From Paracoccaceae bacterium (GTDB lineage: Bacteria; Pseudomonadota; Alphaproteobacteria; Rhodobacterales; Rhodobacteraceae), in NCBI GenBank assembly GCA_030626365.1, contig DAOUPC010000044.1, positions 1-12,535 of the forward strand: 12,535 nucleotides of DNA, written 5' to 3'. The position numbers and the translations under genes are program-made. Below are positions 5,921 through 12,535 of the stretch, piece after piece. Under the pieces are notes generated by a model. The model worked only from the letters and a program-made list of their open reading frames with translations, was not told the origin of the DNA and did not search any database. Each line of letters starts with the position of its first letter. The first letter of the stretch is position 1.

Positions 5921-6754
5921 ATGATACATATTCAGGTCGGTGACCTTACGATCGGTAACGATTGCCCTTTGACCATCATTGCCGGCCCCTGCCAGCTGGA
6001 AAGCGCGGATCACGCGCAGATGATCGCCGGCACCATGAAGGCCGCCTGCGAAGCCGCCGGCGCGCAATACGTGTTCAAGGCATCCTACGACAAGGCCAAC
6101 CGCACCAGCCTTGGGGGCAAGCGGGGGCTGGGCATCGACGCGGGGCTGAAAATCCTGTCTGACCTGCGCAAAGCCATTGGCGTTCCGGTCCTGACCGATG
6201 TCCACTCAGAGGCGCAATGCGCCCCGGTGGCAGAGGCGGCGGATATCCTGCAAATCCCGGCCTTCCTGTGCCGTCAGACCGACATGCTGCTGGCCGCCGG
6301 AAACACAGGCGCGGTGATCAATATCAAAAAGGGTCAGTTTCTGGCCCCCTGGGACATGCCCAACGTCGTGGCCAAGATCGAAAGCACCGGAAACCGGCGC
6401 ATCATGCTGACCGAGCGCGGAACCTCGTTCGGGTATAACACGTTGGTTGCCGATATGCGCAGCCTGCCGCAAATGGCGCAAACCGGATACCCGGTGGTGA
6501 TGGACGCCACCCATTCGGTTCAGCAACCCGGCGGTCAGGGCGGATCATCTGGCGGGCAGCGCGAATTCGCCCCCGTCATGGCCCGCGCGGCGGTGGCCAT
6601 CGGCGTTGCATCGGTATTCATCGAAACCCACCCCGACCCCGACAGCGCCCCCAGCGACGGGCCAAACATGATCTACCTCGATCAGATGCCCGCGCTTATT
6701 GATACGCTGATGGCACTGGACAAAATTGCCAAAGCCAACCCCGTACAGATTTAA
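5921..6754 (+). CDS. kdsA: 3-deoxy-8-phosphooctulonate synthase (Kdo-8-P synthase), metal-dependent type
   Basis: A 277-residue cytoplasmic enzyme that condenses phosphoenolpyruvate with D-arabinose-5-phosphate to Kdo-8-phosphate. Motifs of the DAHP/Kdo8P synthase family are intact: AGPC (21-24), KASYDKANR (53-61), GLGIDAG (69-75), TDVH (92-95), a Kdo8P-type DATHSVQQPGG (195-205) and ETHPDPDSAPSDGPN (235-249). The residues Cys24, His198, Glu235 and Asp246 each sit 13 positions after the metal ligands I recall for the Aquifex enzyme (Cys11, His185, Glu222, Asp233), so this is the metal-requiring class; the E. coli enzyme has Asn in place of the cysteine. It starts 2 bp after the KpsE stop, so it belongs to the same operon. 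This points to Kdo use by the exported polymer or its lipid linker, though the gene may simply be the housekeeping copy for LPS. The upstream ribosome site is weak (AGG 13 bases before ATG), consistent with coupling. Confidence 0.96.
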   Translation: MIHIQVGDLTIGNDCPLTIIAGPCQLESADHAQMIAGTMKAACEAAGAQYVFKASYDKANRTSLGGKRGLGIDAGLKILSDLRKAIGVPVLTDVHSEAQCAPVAEAADILQIPAFLCRQTDMLLAAGNTGAVINIKKGQFLAPWDMPNVVAKIESTGNRRIMLTERGTSFGYNTLVADMRSLPQMAQTGYPVVMDATHSVQQPGGQGGSSGGQREFAPVMARAAVAIGVASVFIETHPDPDSAPSDGPNMIYLDQMPALIDTLMALDKIAKANPVQI

Positions 6755-6777
6755 CAATCAGATCAAGAGTATTCCAC

Positions 6778-8274
6778 ATGACAAAACCTGCCGCATCCGT
6801 CACCCAGAACACGTGGGAATTCCTGCGTGATGCAATGATCACCCCCACCGGTTTTCGTGAATACGATGCGCGCTGGAAATACCCGGACGAAATTAACCTG
6901 CCCGGCATTACCGCCCTTGGCCTTGGCCTTGGCACCCAGATGCACCGGCGTGGCATTGAACCGGTCATCGCCGTGGCCAACGATTACCGTGACTATTCCC
7001 TGTCGATCAAGAACGCGCTGATGCTGGGCCTGATGCAGGCCGGTATTGCCGTGCGTGACATCGGCCCGGCGATTTCTCCGATGGCTTATTTCGCCCAGTT
7101 TCACCTGGATGCGCCTGCCGTGGCCATGGTCACCGCGTCGCACAATCCCAATGGCTGGACCGGCGTCAAGATGGGTTTTGAACGCCCGCTGACCCATGGC
7201 CCGGATGAGATGGACGAATTGCGCGACATCGTGCTGAACGGTCAGGGCACGGCGCGCGCGGGTGGCTCTTACGAATATGTGCATGGCGTCAAAGAGGCCT
7301 ATCTTGACGATCTGGTGGGGGATTTCAAAATGTCCCGCCCTCTCAAGGTGGTATGCGCCACCGGCAATGGCACCGCATCGGCCTTTGCGCCCGAACTGTT
7401 TGAACGCATCGGCGTTCAGGTGGTGCCCAGCCACAACCGGCTTGATTACACCTTTCCCCATTACAACCCCAACCCCGAAGCCATGGAAATGCTGCATGAC
7501 ATGTCCGCGTCCGTCAAAGCATCGGGGGCCGATTTTGCCCTTGGGTTTGACGGCGACGGCGACCGTTGCGGCGTGGTGGATGATGAAGGAGAAGAGATTT
7601 TTGCCGATAAGGTCGGGGTCATCATGGCCCGCGATCTGGCCAAGATTTACCCCGGATCGACCTTTGTTGCCGACGTGAAATCAACCGGGCTTTATGCCAG
7701 CGACCCGGAATTGCAGAAATACGATATCAAGGCGGATTACTGGAAAACCGGCCATTCCCACATGAAACGCCGGGTCAAAGAGATTGGCGCGCTGGCAGGC
7801 TTTGAAAAGTCCGGCCACTATTTCCTAGCCGAGCCAATCGGGCGTGGGTATGATTGTGGAATGCGCGTGGCCGTGGAAATCTGCAAACTGATGGACCGCA
7901 ACCCGGACAAATCCATGTCCGACCTGCGCAAGGCATTACCAAAAACCTGGTCCACCCCGACCATGTCGCCTTGGTGCGCCGATACCGAAAAATACGCGGT
8001 GCTGGAACGCCTTGTGAAAAAGCTGGTTCAGCGGGCCGACGAAGGCGGCACCATCGCCGGGCGCAGAATCGAAAAAGTCGTCACGGTGAACGGCGCGCGG
8101 CTGATCCTTGATAACGGGGCGTGGGGGTTGGTGCGCGCATCAAGCAACACACCCAATCTGGTGGTGGTCTGCGAAAGCCCCGAAAGCGACGCAGAACTGC
8201 GGGCAATCTTTGCCGACATAGATAAGGTCATCCGCACAGAACCGCTGGTGGGCGATTACGACCAGACGTTTTAG
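6778..8274 (+). CDS. Phosphomannomutase/phosphoglucomutase
   Basis: A 498-residue alpha-D-phosphohexomutase that interconverts hexose 6- and 1-phosphates (mannose and/or glucose), feeding GDP-mannose or UDP-glucose pathways for surface glycans. All four active-site loops are present: phosphoserine loop TASHNP (119-124, Ser121), metal loop DGDGDR (258-263), sugar-specificity loop EKSGH (343-347) and phosphate-binding loop RASSNT (453-458). EKSGH is of the GEmSGH type shared by dual PMM/PGM enzymes such as AlgC, so substrate preference cannot be settled by eye. The length is a little over the usual 455-465 residues, with extra sequence at the N-terminus and between domains. It is 23 bp after kdsA with a modest AAGAG site 9 bases before the ATG, and is probably the last gene of the capsule cluster. 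Its stop codon overlaps that of the convergent aminotransferase gene. Confidence 0.93.
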   Translation: MTKPAASVTQNTWEFLRDAMITPTGFREYDARWKYPDEINLPGITALGLGLGTQMHRRGIEPVIAVANDYRDYSLSIKNALMLGLMQAGIAVRDIGPAISPMAYFAQFHLDAPAVAMVTASHNPNGWTGVKMGFERPLTHGPDEMDELRDIVLNGQGTARAGGSYEYVHGVKEAYLDDLVGDFKMSRPLKVVCATGNGTASAFAPELFERIGVQVVPSHNRLDYTFPHYNPNPEAMEMLHDMSASVKASGADFALGFDGDGDRCGVVDDEGEEIFADKVGVIMARDLAKIYPGSTFVADVKSTGLYASDPELQKYDIKADYWKTGHSHMKRRVKEIGALAGFEKSGHYFLAEPIGRGYDCGMRVAVEICKLMDRNPDKSMSDLRKALPKTWSTPTMSPWCADTEKYAVLERLVKKLVQRADEGGTIAGRRIEKVVTVNGARLILDNGAWGLVRASSNTPNLVVVCESPESDAELRAIFADIDKVIRTEPLVGDYDQTF

Positions 8275-9377
8275 GCACCCGCCCGCCTTAGCGCCTCGGG
8301 TAACGCGGCGGCGAAAGCATCCAAATTCGCCGTGGTGCCCGCACTGACGCGGATACAACGGTTTTGCGGCGGGGCAAAAGGCATACGCACAAAAACGCCA
8401 GCCTCTACCAGGTTATCCAGCACGGCCTTTGCAAAAAATCCATCACGACCACAGTCGATAGCCACGAAATTGGTTGCCGACGCCAGCGGGGTCAGCCCGT
8501 TGGCACGGGCAATTTCGCCAATACGGCCGCGCGCCGCCGCAATTTCACCCTGCACATGGGCCAGCCAGTCATTGTCCGCCAGCGCCGCCAGCGCCCCGGC
8601 CTGCGCCGCCCGGTTCATGCCAAAATGGTTGCGCACCTTGTTGAACGCCAAAATCAGATCCGGCGCGCCGATACCATAGCCAACCCGCGCACCGGCCATG
8701 CCGTAAACCTTTGAAAAGGTGCGCATCCTGATCAGTCTTGGGTCATCCGCATCCACCGGTGCGGCGGTGCCATCGGGCGCACATTCCACATATGCCTCGT
8801 CCAGAACCAACAGGCAGTCATCGGGCAGGTCCTGCATCGCACGCACGATATCGGCCCCCTTGTGCCAGGTTCCCATCGGGTTATCGGGATTGGCCAGATA
8901 AACCATTTTGGCACCCACGTCGCCCGCCTTGGCAAAAAGCGCCTGCATATCCTCGTGATCATCCCTGAACGGCACCGTGTGCAGCACACCACCATATCCC
9001 GCCACGTGATAGTTGAACGTCGGATAGGCCCCGGCGGACGTAACGACCGCATCGCCCGGCCCGACCAAAAGCCGCGCCAGATAGCCCAGTAACCCGTCGA
9101 TGCCTTCGCCAACAATGATGTTTTGCGGGGCCACATCGTGAAACGCCGCCAGTGCGGCGCGCAGATCGTGGTTTTCCGGGTCGCCATACATCCAGATATC
9201 GCCCGCCGCCGCCTGCATCGCGGCAATGGCGCGTGGTGACGGCCCGAACACGTTTTCATTGGCCCCCAGCCGGGCAGAAAACGGCGCGCCGCGCTGACGT
9301 TCCTGGGTTTCCGGGCCGACAAACGGCACAGATGCGGGAAGGGATTGCGCAAGCGGGGTGTATCTGGGTCCAGTCAT
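8271..9377 (-). CDS. PLP-dependent aminotransferase, HisC-like (class I/II)
   Basis: A 368-residue fold-type I aminotransferase. Visible landmarks: NENxFGPSP (40-48), substrate-side loop YGDPENHDLR (64-73), GEGIDGLL (90-97), Tyr119 for cofactor stacking, NPDNPMGT (163-170), LDEAYVE (192-198) with Asp193 and Tyr196, the Schiff-base Lys223 in TFSKVYGMAGARVGY, and C-terminal Arg343 in CIRVSAGT that grips the substrate carboxylate. Size and motif set match histidinol-phosphate aminotransferase and its relatives. With no other his genes nearby it may instead act on aromatic amino acids; no symbol is given. The ATG at 9377 has only a weak upstream site, but the N-terminus is of expected length. It is 45 bp downstream of the PEP-mutase family gene on the same strand and is likely cotranscribed. 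It ends in a shared TTAG with the mutase gene. Confidence 0.85.
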   Translation of the reverse strand: MTGPRYTPLAQSLPASVPFVGPETQERQRGAPFSARLGANENVFGPSPRAIAAMQAAAGDIWMYGDPENHDLRAALAAFHDVAPQNIIVGEGIDGLLGYLARLLVGPGDAVVTSAGAYPTFNYHVAGYGGVLHTVPFRDDHEDMQALFAKAGDVGAKMVYLANPDNPMGTWHKGADIVRAMQDLPDDCLLVLDEAYVECAPDGTAAPVDADDPRLIRMRTFSKVYGMAGARVGYGIGAPDLILAFNKVRNHFGMNRAAQAGALAALADNDWLAHVQGEIAAARGRIGEIARANGLTPLASATNFVAIDCGRDGFFAKAVLDNLVEAGVFVRMPFAPPQNRCIRVSAGTTANLDAFAAALPEALRRAGA

Positions 9378-9422
9378 ATTCGCCAGATAACCGCAGCCGC
9401 ACCATACGGCAAGCCCCGGATT

Positions 9423-10262
9423 TTATCCCCGCGTTTCGGCCTTCCAACCTGACATCATCAGGCGCACCTCGCTGTCCGGCACCGCCTCGTGTGCATAGCT
9501 GAATGTCCCCTGCCCCATCACCTCGCGCGCGGCGCGGATCATCGCGCCCAGGGCGGCACGGGCGAATGAGCCACCAACGCTGATCCGGGCCACCCCGGCC
9601 TCGCCCAGCTCCGCAACAGAATAAAGCGACCCGCTAAGGCCCATCACCACATTCACCGGCTTATCCACCTCGGCGCAAACCGTTCTGATGGCGGCAATAT
9701 CCGGCAGGTTCGGCGCATAAAGAACATCCGCGCCCACGTCGGAAAACGCCTGTAGCCGGCGGATCGTTTCGTTCAGATCATCCTGTCCGAATAAATATCC
9801 CTCGGCCCGCGCGGTCAGCAGAAACGGCTTGTCGCGCGCCGCCTCGACGGCTGCCGCCACCCGTTCAACCGCCTGTTCGAACCCGTGTATCGGCCTGTCT
9901 TTGTGCCCGGTTGTATCCTCGATCGACCCACCCACCAGACCGCATTCCATCGCCAGACGGATGGATTTCGCACACGCCTCGGGTGCGGCCCCGAACCCAT
10001 CCTCAAGGTCGGCACTGACCGGCAGATCGCTGGCCTCGACAATGGCGCGCGCATTGTTCAGGATTTCGTCCCGCGTCAACGCCCCTTCCGAATCCCGCTT
10101 GCCGGCCGCAAAGGCATAGCCGGCGCTGGTGGTCGCCAATGCGCCAAAGCCAAGACCGCCTAAAATGCGCGCCGTGCCTGCGTCCCAGGGGTTGGGAATT
10201 ACAAATGGCGCGCCCGCGCGGTGCAGCGCCTTGAATTTCTCATATTTCTCACGTTTTTGCAT
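9423..10262 (-). CDS. Isocitrate lyase/PEP mutase superfamily protein, lyase cysteine absent
   Basis: A 279-residue TIM-barrel protein of the isocitrate lyase/phosphoenolpyruvate mutase superfamily. Visible: PNPWDAGTARIL (23-34), ATTSAGYAFAAGKRD (43-57), the metal-site strand ADLEDGFG (84-91, with Asp85, Glu87 and Asp88), SIEDTTG (113-119), TARAE (150-154, Arg152) and GLSGS with RISVGGSFAR near the C-terminus. In isocitrate and methylisocitrate lyases a KxCGH loop follows the second acidic motif and supplies the catalytic Cys; here that loop reads HKDRPIH (120-126) with no Cys. It is therefore unlikely to be a Cys-dependent C-C lyase, but it also lacks an obvious mutase signature; oxaloacetate-type hydrolase or decarboxylase or lyase activities in this superfamily are possible. 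It is often annotated only by family. ATG at 10262, with AAGGGA about 13 bases upstream. It is probably the first gene of a two-gene operon with the aminotransferase. Confidence 0.85.
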   Translation of the reverse strand: MQKREKYEKFKALHRAGAPFVIPNPWDAGTARILGGLGFGALATTSAGYAFAAGKRDSEGALTRDEILNNARAIVEASDLPVSADLEDGFGAAPEACAKSIRLAMECGLVGGSIEDTTGHKDRPIHGFEQAVERVAAAVEAARDKPFLLTARAEGYLFGQDDLNETIRRLQAFSDVGADVLYAPNLPDIAAIRTVCAEVDKPVNVVMGLSGSLYSVAELGEAGVARISVGGSFARAALGAMIRAAREVMGQGTFSYAHEAVPDSEVRLMMSGWKAETRG

Positions 10263-10395
10263 GATTCACCCAATCCCTTTGAAACCCAATGACCCCAGCA
10301 TAAGCACATTGAAACAAAACGGGAACATATATTTCCCCAACGTCGGGCTGGAATTGCGCGCGCCATTCAGGCCTAATCTGGGCGAACACATAATG

Positions 10396-10401
10396 AAGGA
10401 G
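10396..10401 (+). promoter_or_regulatory. Ribosome binding site fixing the crotonase start
   Basis: AAGGAG ends 6 bases before the ATG at 10408. It decides against an in-frame ATG at 10261, which would add 49 residues without family similarity and would overlap the divergent gene's start codon. The 145 bases between the two divergent starts contain AT-rich patches but no promoter pair with correct spacing that I would defend. Confidence 0.8.
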
Positions 10402-10407
10402 ACCTCC

Positions 10408-11190
10408 ATGGCACGCGTATCTGTCGAATATCGGGACCATATCGCCCACGTCACCCTGACCCGTGGCGACAAGATGAACGCGCTGGACCCGGCCATGGTT
10501 CAGGCAATTCTGGCGGCCGGTGCCGAGGTGGCCACATCCGACGCACGGGTGGTGGTCCTGTCGGGGGAAGGCAAAAGTTTTTGTGCCGGGCTGGACGTGG
10601 CCAGCTTTGCCGCCCTTGCACAGATGGACCCGAGCGAACAACTGATGCCGCGCAGCCATGGGGACACCAATGATTATCAAGAGGTGGCGATGGTCTGGCG
10701 GCGCGTTCCCGTGCCGGTAATTGCCGCACTTCAGGGCGCGGTTTACGGCGGGGGGCTGCAACTGGCGCTGGGGGCCGATATACGTATTGCCGCGCCCGAC
10801 ACCAAACTGGCCATCATGGAGATGAAATGGGGGCTGGTGCCGGACATGGGCGGCATGGCCCTGTTGCCGTCACTGATGCGCTCGGATGTGCTGCGCCAGT
10901 TGACCTATACGGCCCGCCCGGTCAGCGCCACACAGGCGGAACGCTGGGGGCTGGTGACCTCGATCGAGGATGATCCGCTGGCCGAGGCAATGGCAATGGC
11001 ACAACATATCGCCGGGCAAAGCCCCACCGCCGTTCGCGCCTCCAAGCGCCTGATCGCAGTGGCCGAAAGCGCCGGTCGCGCGGATGTCCTTATGGCCGAA
11101 TCCAGCGAACAGGCCGCACTGATCGGCAACGCCGACCAGATAGAGGTGATCGGCGCACAGATGCAGGGGCGCAAACCCGATTTCAAATGA
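10408..11190 (+). CDS. Crotonase (enoyl-CoA hydratase/isomerase) family protein
   Basis: A 260-residue acyl-CoA enzyme of the crotonase fold. Oxyanion-hole segments are present: SFCAGLDV (57-64) and the glycine run AVYGGGLQLALGADIRI (111-127). Aligning with rat enoyl-CoA hydratase, the Glu144 position is Gln118, while Glu164 is kept as Glu138; eight residues further on is Asp146 (EMKWGLVPDMGG). A Glu-Asp pair eight apart matches the Glu196/Asp204 pair of dienoyl-CoA isomerase, so isomerisation of a double bond is at least as likely as hydration. The fit is to the family, and the substrate is unknown. The trimerising C-terminal helix region (about 205-250) is intact, including SPTAVRASKRLI. 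No neighbouring beta-oxidation genes are present; the downstream ankyrin gene begins 83 bases later. Confidence 0.9.
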   Translation: MARVSVEYRDHIAHVTLTRGDKMNALDPAMVQAILAAGAEVATSDARVVVLSGEGKSFCAGLDVASFAALAQMDPSEQLMPRSHGDTNDYQEVAMVWRRVPVPVIAALQGAVYGGGLQLALGADIRIAAPDTKLAIMEMKWGLVPDMGGMALLPSLMRSDVLRQLTYTARPVSATQAERWGLVTSIEDDPLAEAMAMAQHIAGQSPTAVRASKRLIAVAESAGRADVLMAESSEQAALIGNADQIEVIGAQMQGRKPDFK

Positions 11191-11259
11191 TACCGGGGTG
11201 CCCCCATCCCCCGCCAAATTGACATAAGGCATGCGAGGTGGTCCTGTGGGGGTATTCTA

Positions 11260-11266
11260 GGGAGGT
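11260..11266 (+). promoter_or_regulatory. Ribosome binding site selecting a TTG start
   Basis: GGGAGGT lies 7 bases before the TTG at 11274, where the protein would begin with a clean signal peptide. The alternative GTG at 11238 would place a polar 12-residue stretch before the signal peptide and has no comparable site. Confidence 0.8.
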
Positions 11267-11273
11267 ATCTGTT

Positions 11274-11825
11274 TTGAAAAATCTTGTTTCAGCCATTACA
11301 ACTGTGCTGGTTCTGGCGGGCACGCCCGTTCTGGCATCCGGGGACTGCCCGGTTTTGTGTGATCAGGCATTCTATGCAACCGCCACCGCAGACGCCGTGC
11401 AACACCTGATCGACGGTGGTGCGGATGTGAATGCGCAAGGGGCGGACGGGAAAACCCCGCTGCACTGGGCGGCGGGTGCGACGCCCGAAACCATTGCCGC
11501 CCTGTTACTGGCCGGGGCCGATGTGAACGCAAAAGACAAATGGGAGCGCACGCCGCTGCATTTCATTTCGGCCACCGGGTCGGCGGAAATCATTGGCCAG
11601 CTGATAAATGCCGGGGCGGACGTGAATGCGCTGACGGCAAATGACTGGACGCCGCTGCACGGGGTTGCCAAGTTCGGCACGCCCGAAAACGTGACCCTGC
11701 TGATCCGGGCCGGGGCGGATGCGTCCCTTAGGAACGAAATGGGCGAAACGCCCTATGATCTGGCCACCACCAATCAGCGGATGCAGGAAACCGACGCCCT
11801 TAGCGCGCTGAAAGACGCCCGCTAG
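11274..11825 (+). CDS. Exported ankyrin-repeat protein
   Basis: A 183-residue protein with a Sec signal peptide (about 1-22, hydrophobic core ITTVLVLAGTPVLA) followed by a short cap with a cysteine pair (Cys25, Cys29 in DCPVLC) and four ankyrin units: about 31-55 (partial, ending GGADVN), 56-88 (DGKTPLHWAA ... AGADVN), 89-121 (ERTPLHFISA ... AGADVN) and 122-154 (DWTPLHGVAK ... AGADAS), with a closing GETPYDLA (157-164). Ankyrin arrays bind proteins, so the likely role is a periplasmic or extracellular binding module; the partner is unknown. The paired cysteines could form a disulfide in the periplasm. The residue before Cys25 is Asp and there is no lipobox, so it is not a lipoprotein. The start is TTG with a strong ribosome site. 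It faces valS tail-to-tail with 19 bases between stops. A consensus TTGACA occurs at 11219-11224 but without a good -10. Confidence 0.87.
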   Translation: MKNLVSAITTVLVLAGTPVLASGDCPVLCDQAFYATATADAVQHLIDGGADVNAQGADGKTPLHWAAGATPETIAALLLAGADVNAKDKWERTPLHFISATGSAEIIGQLINAGADVNALTANDWTPLHGVAKFGTPENVTLLIRAGADASLRNEMGETPYDLATTNQRMQETDALSALKDAR

Positions 11826-11847
11826 CCGGGCATCTTTCACGCGGCTA
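11823..11847. terminator. Short dyad joining two convergent stop codons
   Basis: TAGCCG (11823-11828) and CGGCTA (11842-11847) are perfect 6-bp arms around a 13-base loop; the outer three bases of each arm are the stop codons of the ankyrin gene and of valS. It reads the same on both strands and could act as a weak bidirectional terminator, but the loop is long, the stem short and there is no T-run, so coincidence is quite possible. Confidence 0.3.
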
Positions 11848-12535
11848 TTGCAGTTCTTCCAGACGGGCCAGCGCCTGTTTTATCTTGGCGTCTTCCTCTT
11901 CCCGCGCGGCCAGATTGGCGCGGGTTTCCTCGACCACCTGGGCCGGGGCAGAGGCGGCGAATTTGGGGTTATTCAAACGGCCCCGCAGCCCGCCCAGTTC
12001 CTTGGCCAACTTGCCAAGGGTCTTTTCCAGACGCGCCTTTTCTTCTGCGATATCAATGATCCCGGCCAGCGGCAGACCAAAGCTGGCCCCATCGGCGGCA
12101 ATGGTTATGGTGCCTTTGGGCAGGGTATCGGTGTCGCTTAGCCCCTCGATCCGGGCCAGCCGCTTGATCAGGGTTTCATTGCGGTCCCACGCCGCGCGCC
12201 CCTTGTCATCAATCTGACTGACCAGCATCGGGATATGCAGACCGGCAGGCACGTGCATCTGCTGGCGCGCCGACCGGATACTGTCAATCAGCCCGATAAC
12301 CCAGTTCATTTCCTGATCGGCCTGCCCATCCACCAGATCGGCGGGGGTATAGGTGGGCCATTCGGCGTGAATCAGCATCCCGGATCTGTCGCCGGATGTG
12401 GCCCACAGTTCTTCGGTGATGAACGGCATGATCGGGTGCAGCAGGATCATGCACTGGTCCAGAACCCATTTCATGGTTGCCTGGGTTTCGGCGCGTGCAT
12501 CGGCGTCTTCGCCCTGCAACATCGGTTTTGAAAAC
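11845..12535 (-). CDS. valS: Valyl-tRNA synthetase, C-terminal part (5' end outside window)
   Basis: The last 229 residues of a class I aminoacyl-tRNA synthetase that charges tRNA-Val. Beginning at the window edge: the end of the anticodon-binding helical domain, with MKWVLDQCMILLHPIMPFIT and EELW, the HPIMPFITEELW block shared by Val/Ile/Leu enzymes, then W-P-like spacing and the linker to a C-terminal coiled-coil arm, including ARLEKTLGKLAKEL, NPKFAASAPAQVVEE and a final ARLEELQ. This arm and its N-x-F...AP.xVVE motif are specific to ValRS. The catalytic HIGH and KMSKS motifs are outside the window. The frame is open through base 12535 with no break, so this is a partial view of a normal gene rather than a fragment. 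It is an essential cytoplasmic housekeeping gene and marks the region as chromosomal core. Confidence 0.95.
   Translation of the reverse strand, partial: FSKPMLQGEDADARAETQATMKWVLDQCMILLHPIMPFITEELWATSGDRSGMLIHAEWPTYTPADLVDGQADQEMNWVIGLIDSIRSARQQMHVPAGLHIPMLVSQIDDKGRAAWDRNETLIKRLARIEGLSDTDTLPKGTITIAADGASFGLPLAGIIDIAEEKARLEKTLGKLAKELGGLRGRLNNPKFAASAPAQVVEETRANLAAREEEDAKIKQALARLEELQ

Noticed and set aside
6763..7497. 244-codon minus-strand open frame opposite the mutase gene
   Set aside because: The opposite strand carries all four catalytic loops of a phosphohexomutase; the antisense product is His/Gly/Val-rich noise.
10261..10407. Upstream ATG giving the crotonase a 49-residue N-terminal extension
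   Set aside because: The extension has no family similarity, while AAGGAG at 10396-10401 directs initiation at 10408 and gives the normal family length.
11219..11247. Promoter with consensus TTGACA upstream of the ankyrin gene
   Set aside because: No acceptable -10 lies 16-18 bases downstream (TCCTGT at best); TATTCT is 28 bases away.
11345..11362. Lipoprotein signal at Cys25 of the ankyrin protein
   Set aside because: The residues before the Cys are SGD; Asp at -1 is not compatible with a lipobox.

Overview
The window looks like chromosomal DNA of an alphaproteobacterium, most probably a marine Rhodobacterales (Roseobacter-type) strain. The evidence is the high-GC codon use of most genes, the family types present (PEP/VPLPA-CTERM secreted protein, KpsT/KpsE-type capsule exporter with a long N-terminal extension, metal-type KdsA, SseB-like protein, ankyrin protein with an N-terminal CxxxC) and the tight gene packing. 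The taxon is inferred from family resemblance; no rRNA or marker search was possible.

Layout: (1) 1-750, + strand, the nucleotide-binding domain of a type I ABC exporter whose 5' part lies outside the window, followed by a strong GC hairpin. (2) 821-3108, three minus-strand genes: a small DUF302 protein, a secreted protein with a C-terminal exosortase-type sorting tail in a clearly AT-richer patch, and an SseB-domain protein. (3) 3109-3544, a gene-free divergent region with a 13-bp tandem repeat, a possible promoter and an 18-bp operator-like dyad. (4) 3545-8274, a tight + strand cluster: KpsT-like export ATPase, KpsE-like polysaccharide co-polymerase (overlapping by 23 bp), KdsA (2 bp later) and phosphomannomutase/phosphoglucomutase (23 bp later). 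(5) 8271-10262, a minus-strand pair: a HisC-type aminotransferase and an isocitrate lyase/PEP-mutase family protein. (6) 10408-11825, a + strand crotonase and a secreted ankyrin-repeat protein. (7) 11845-12535, the minus-strand 3' end of valS.

The coherent unit is region 4. The ATPase and the periplasm-spanning KpsE protein belong to an ABC-dependent capsule/exopolysaccharide exporter. KdsA makes Kdo-8-phosphate, the precursor of Kdo in LPS and in the poly-Kdo lipid linker of group 2 type capsules. The hexose-phosphate mutase supplies activated-sugar precursors. The permease (KpsM) that must pair with the ATPase is not in the window. The partial exporter at the left end could be an MsbA-like lipid A flippase, but that is only inference.

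Most of the window is ordinary. I see no CRISPR array, phage, complete insertion sequence, tRNA or rRNA, and no clearly new system. The points most worth a second look are the regulatory architecture at 3218-3545, the long cytoplasmic extension of the KpsE protein, the low-GC sorting-signal gene, and two enzymes (9423-10262 and 10408-11190) whose active-site residues differ from the textbook members of their superfamilies.
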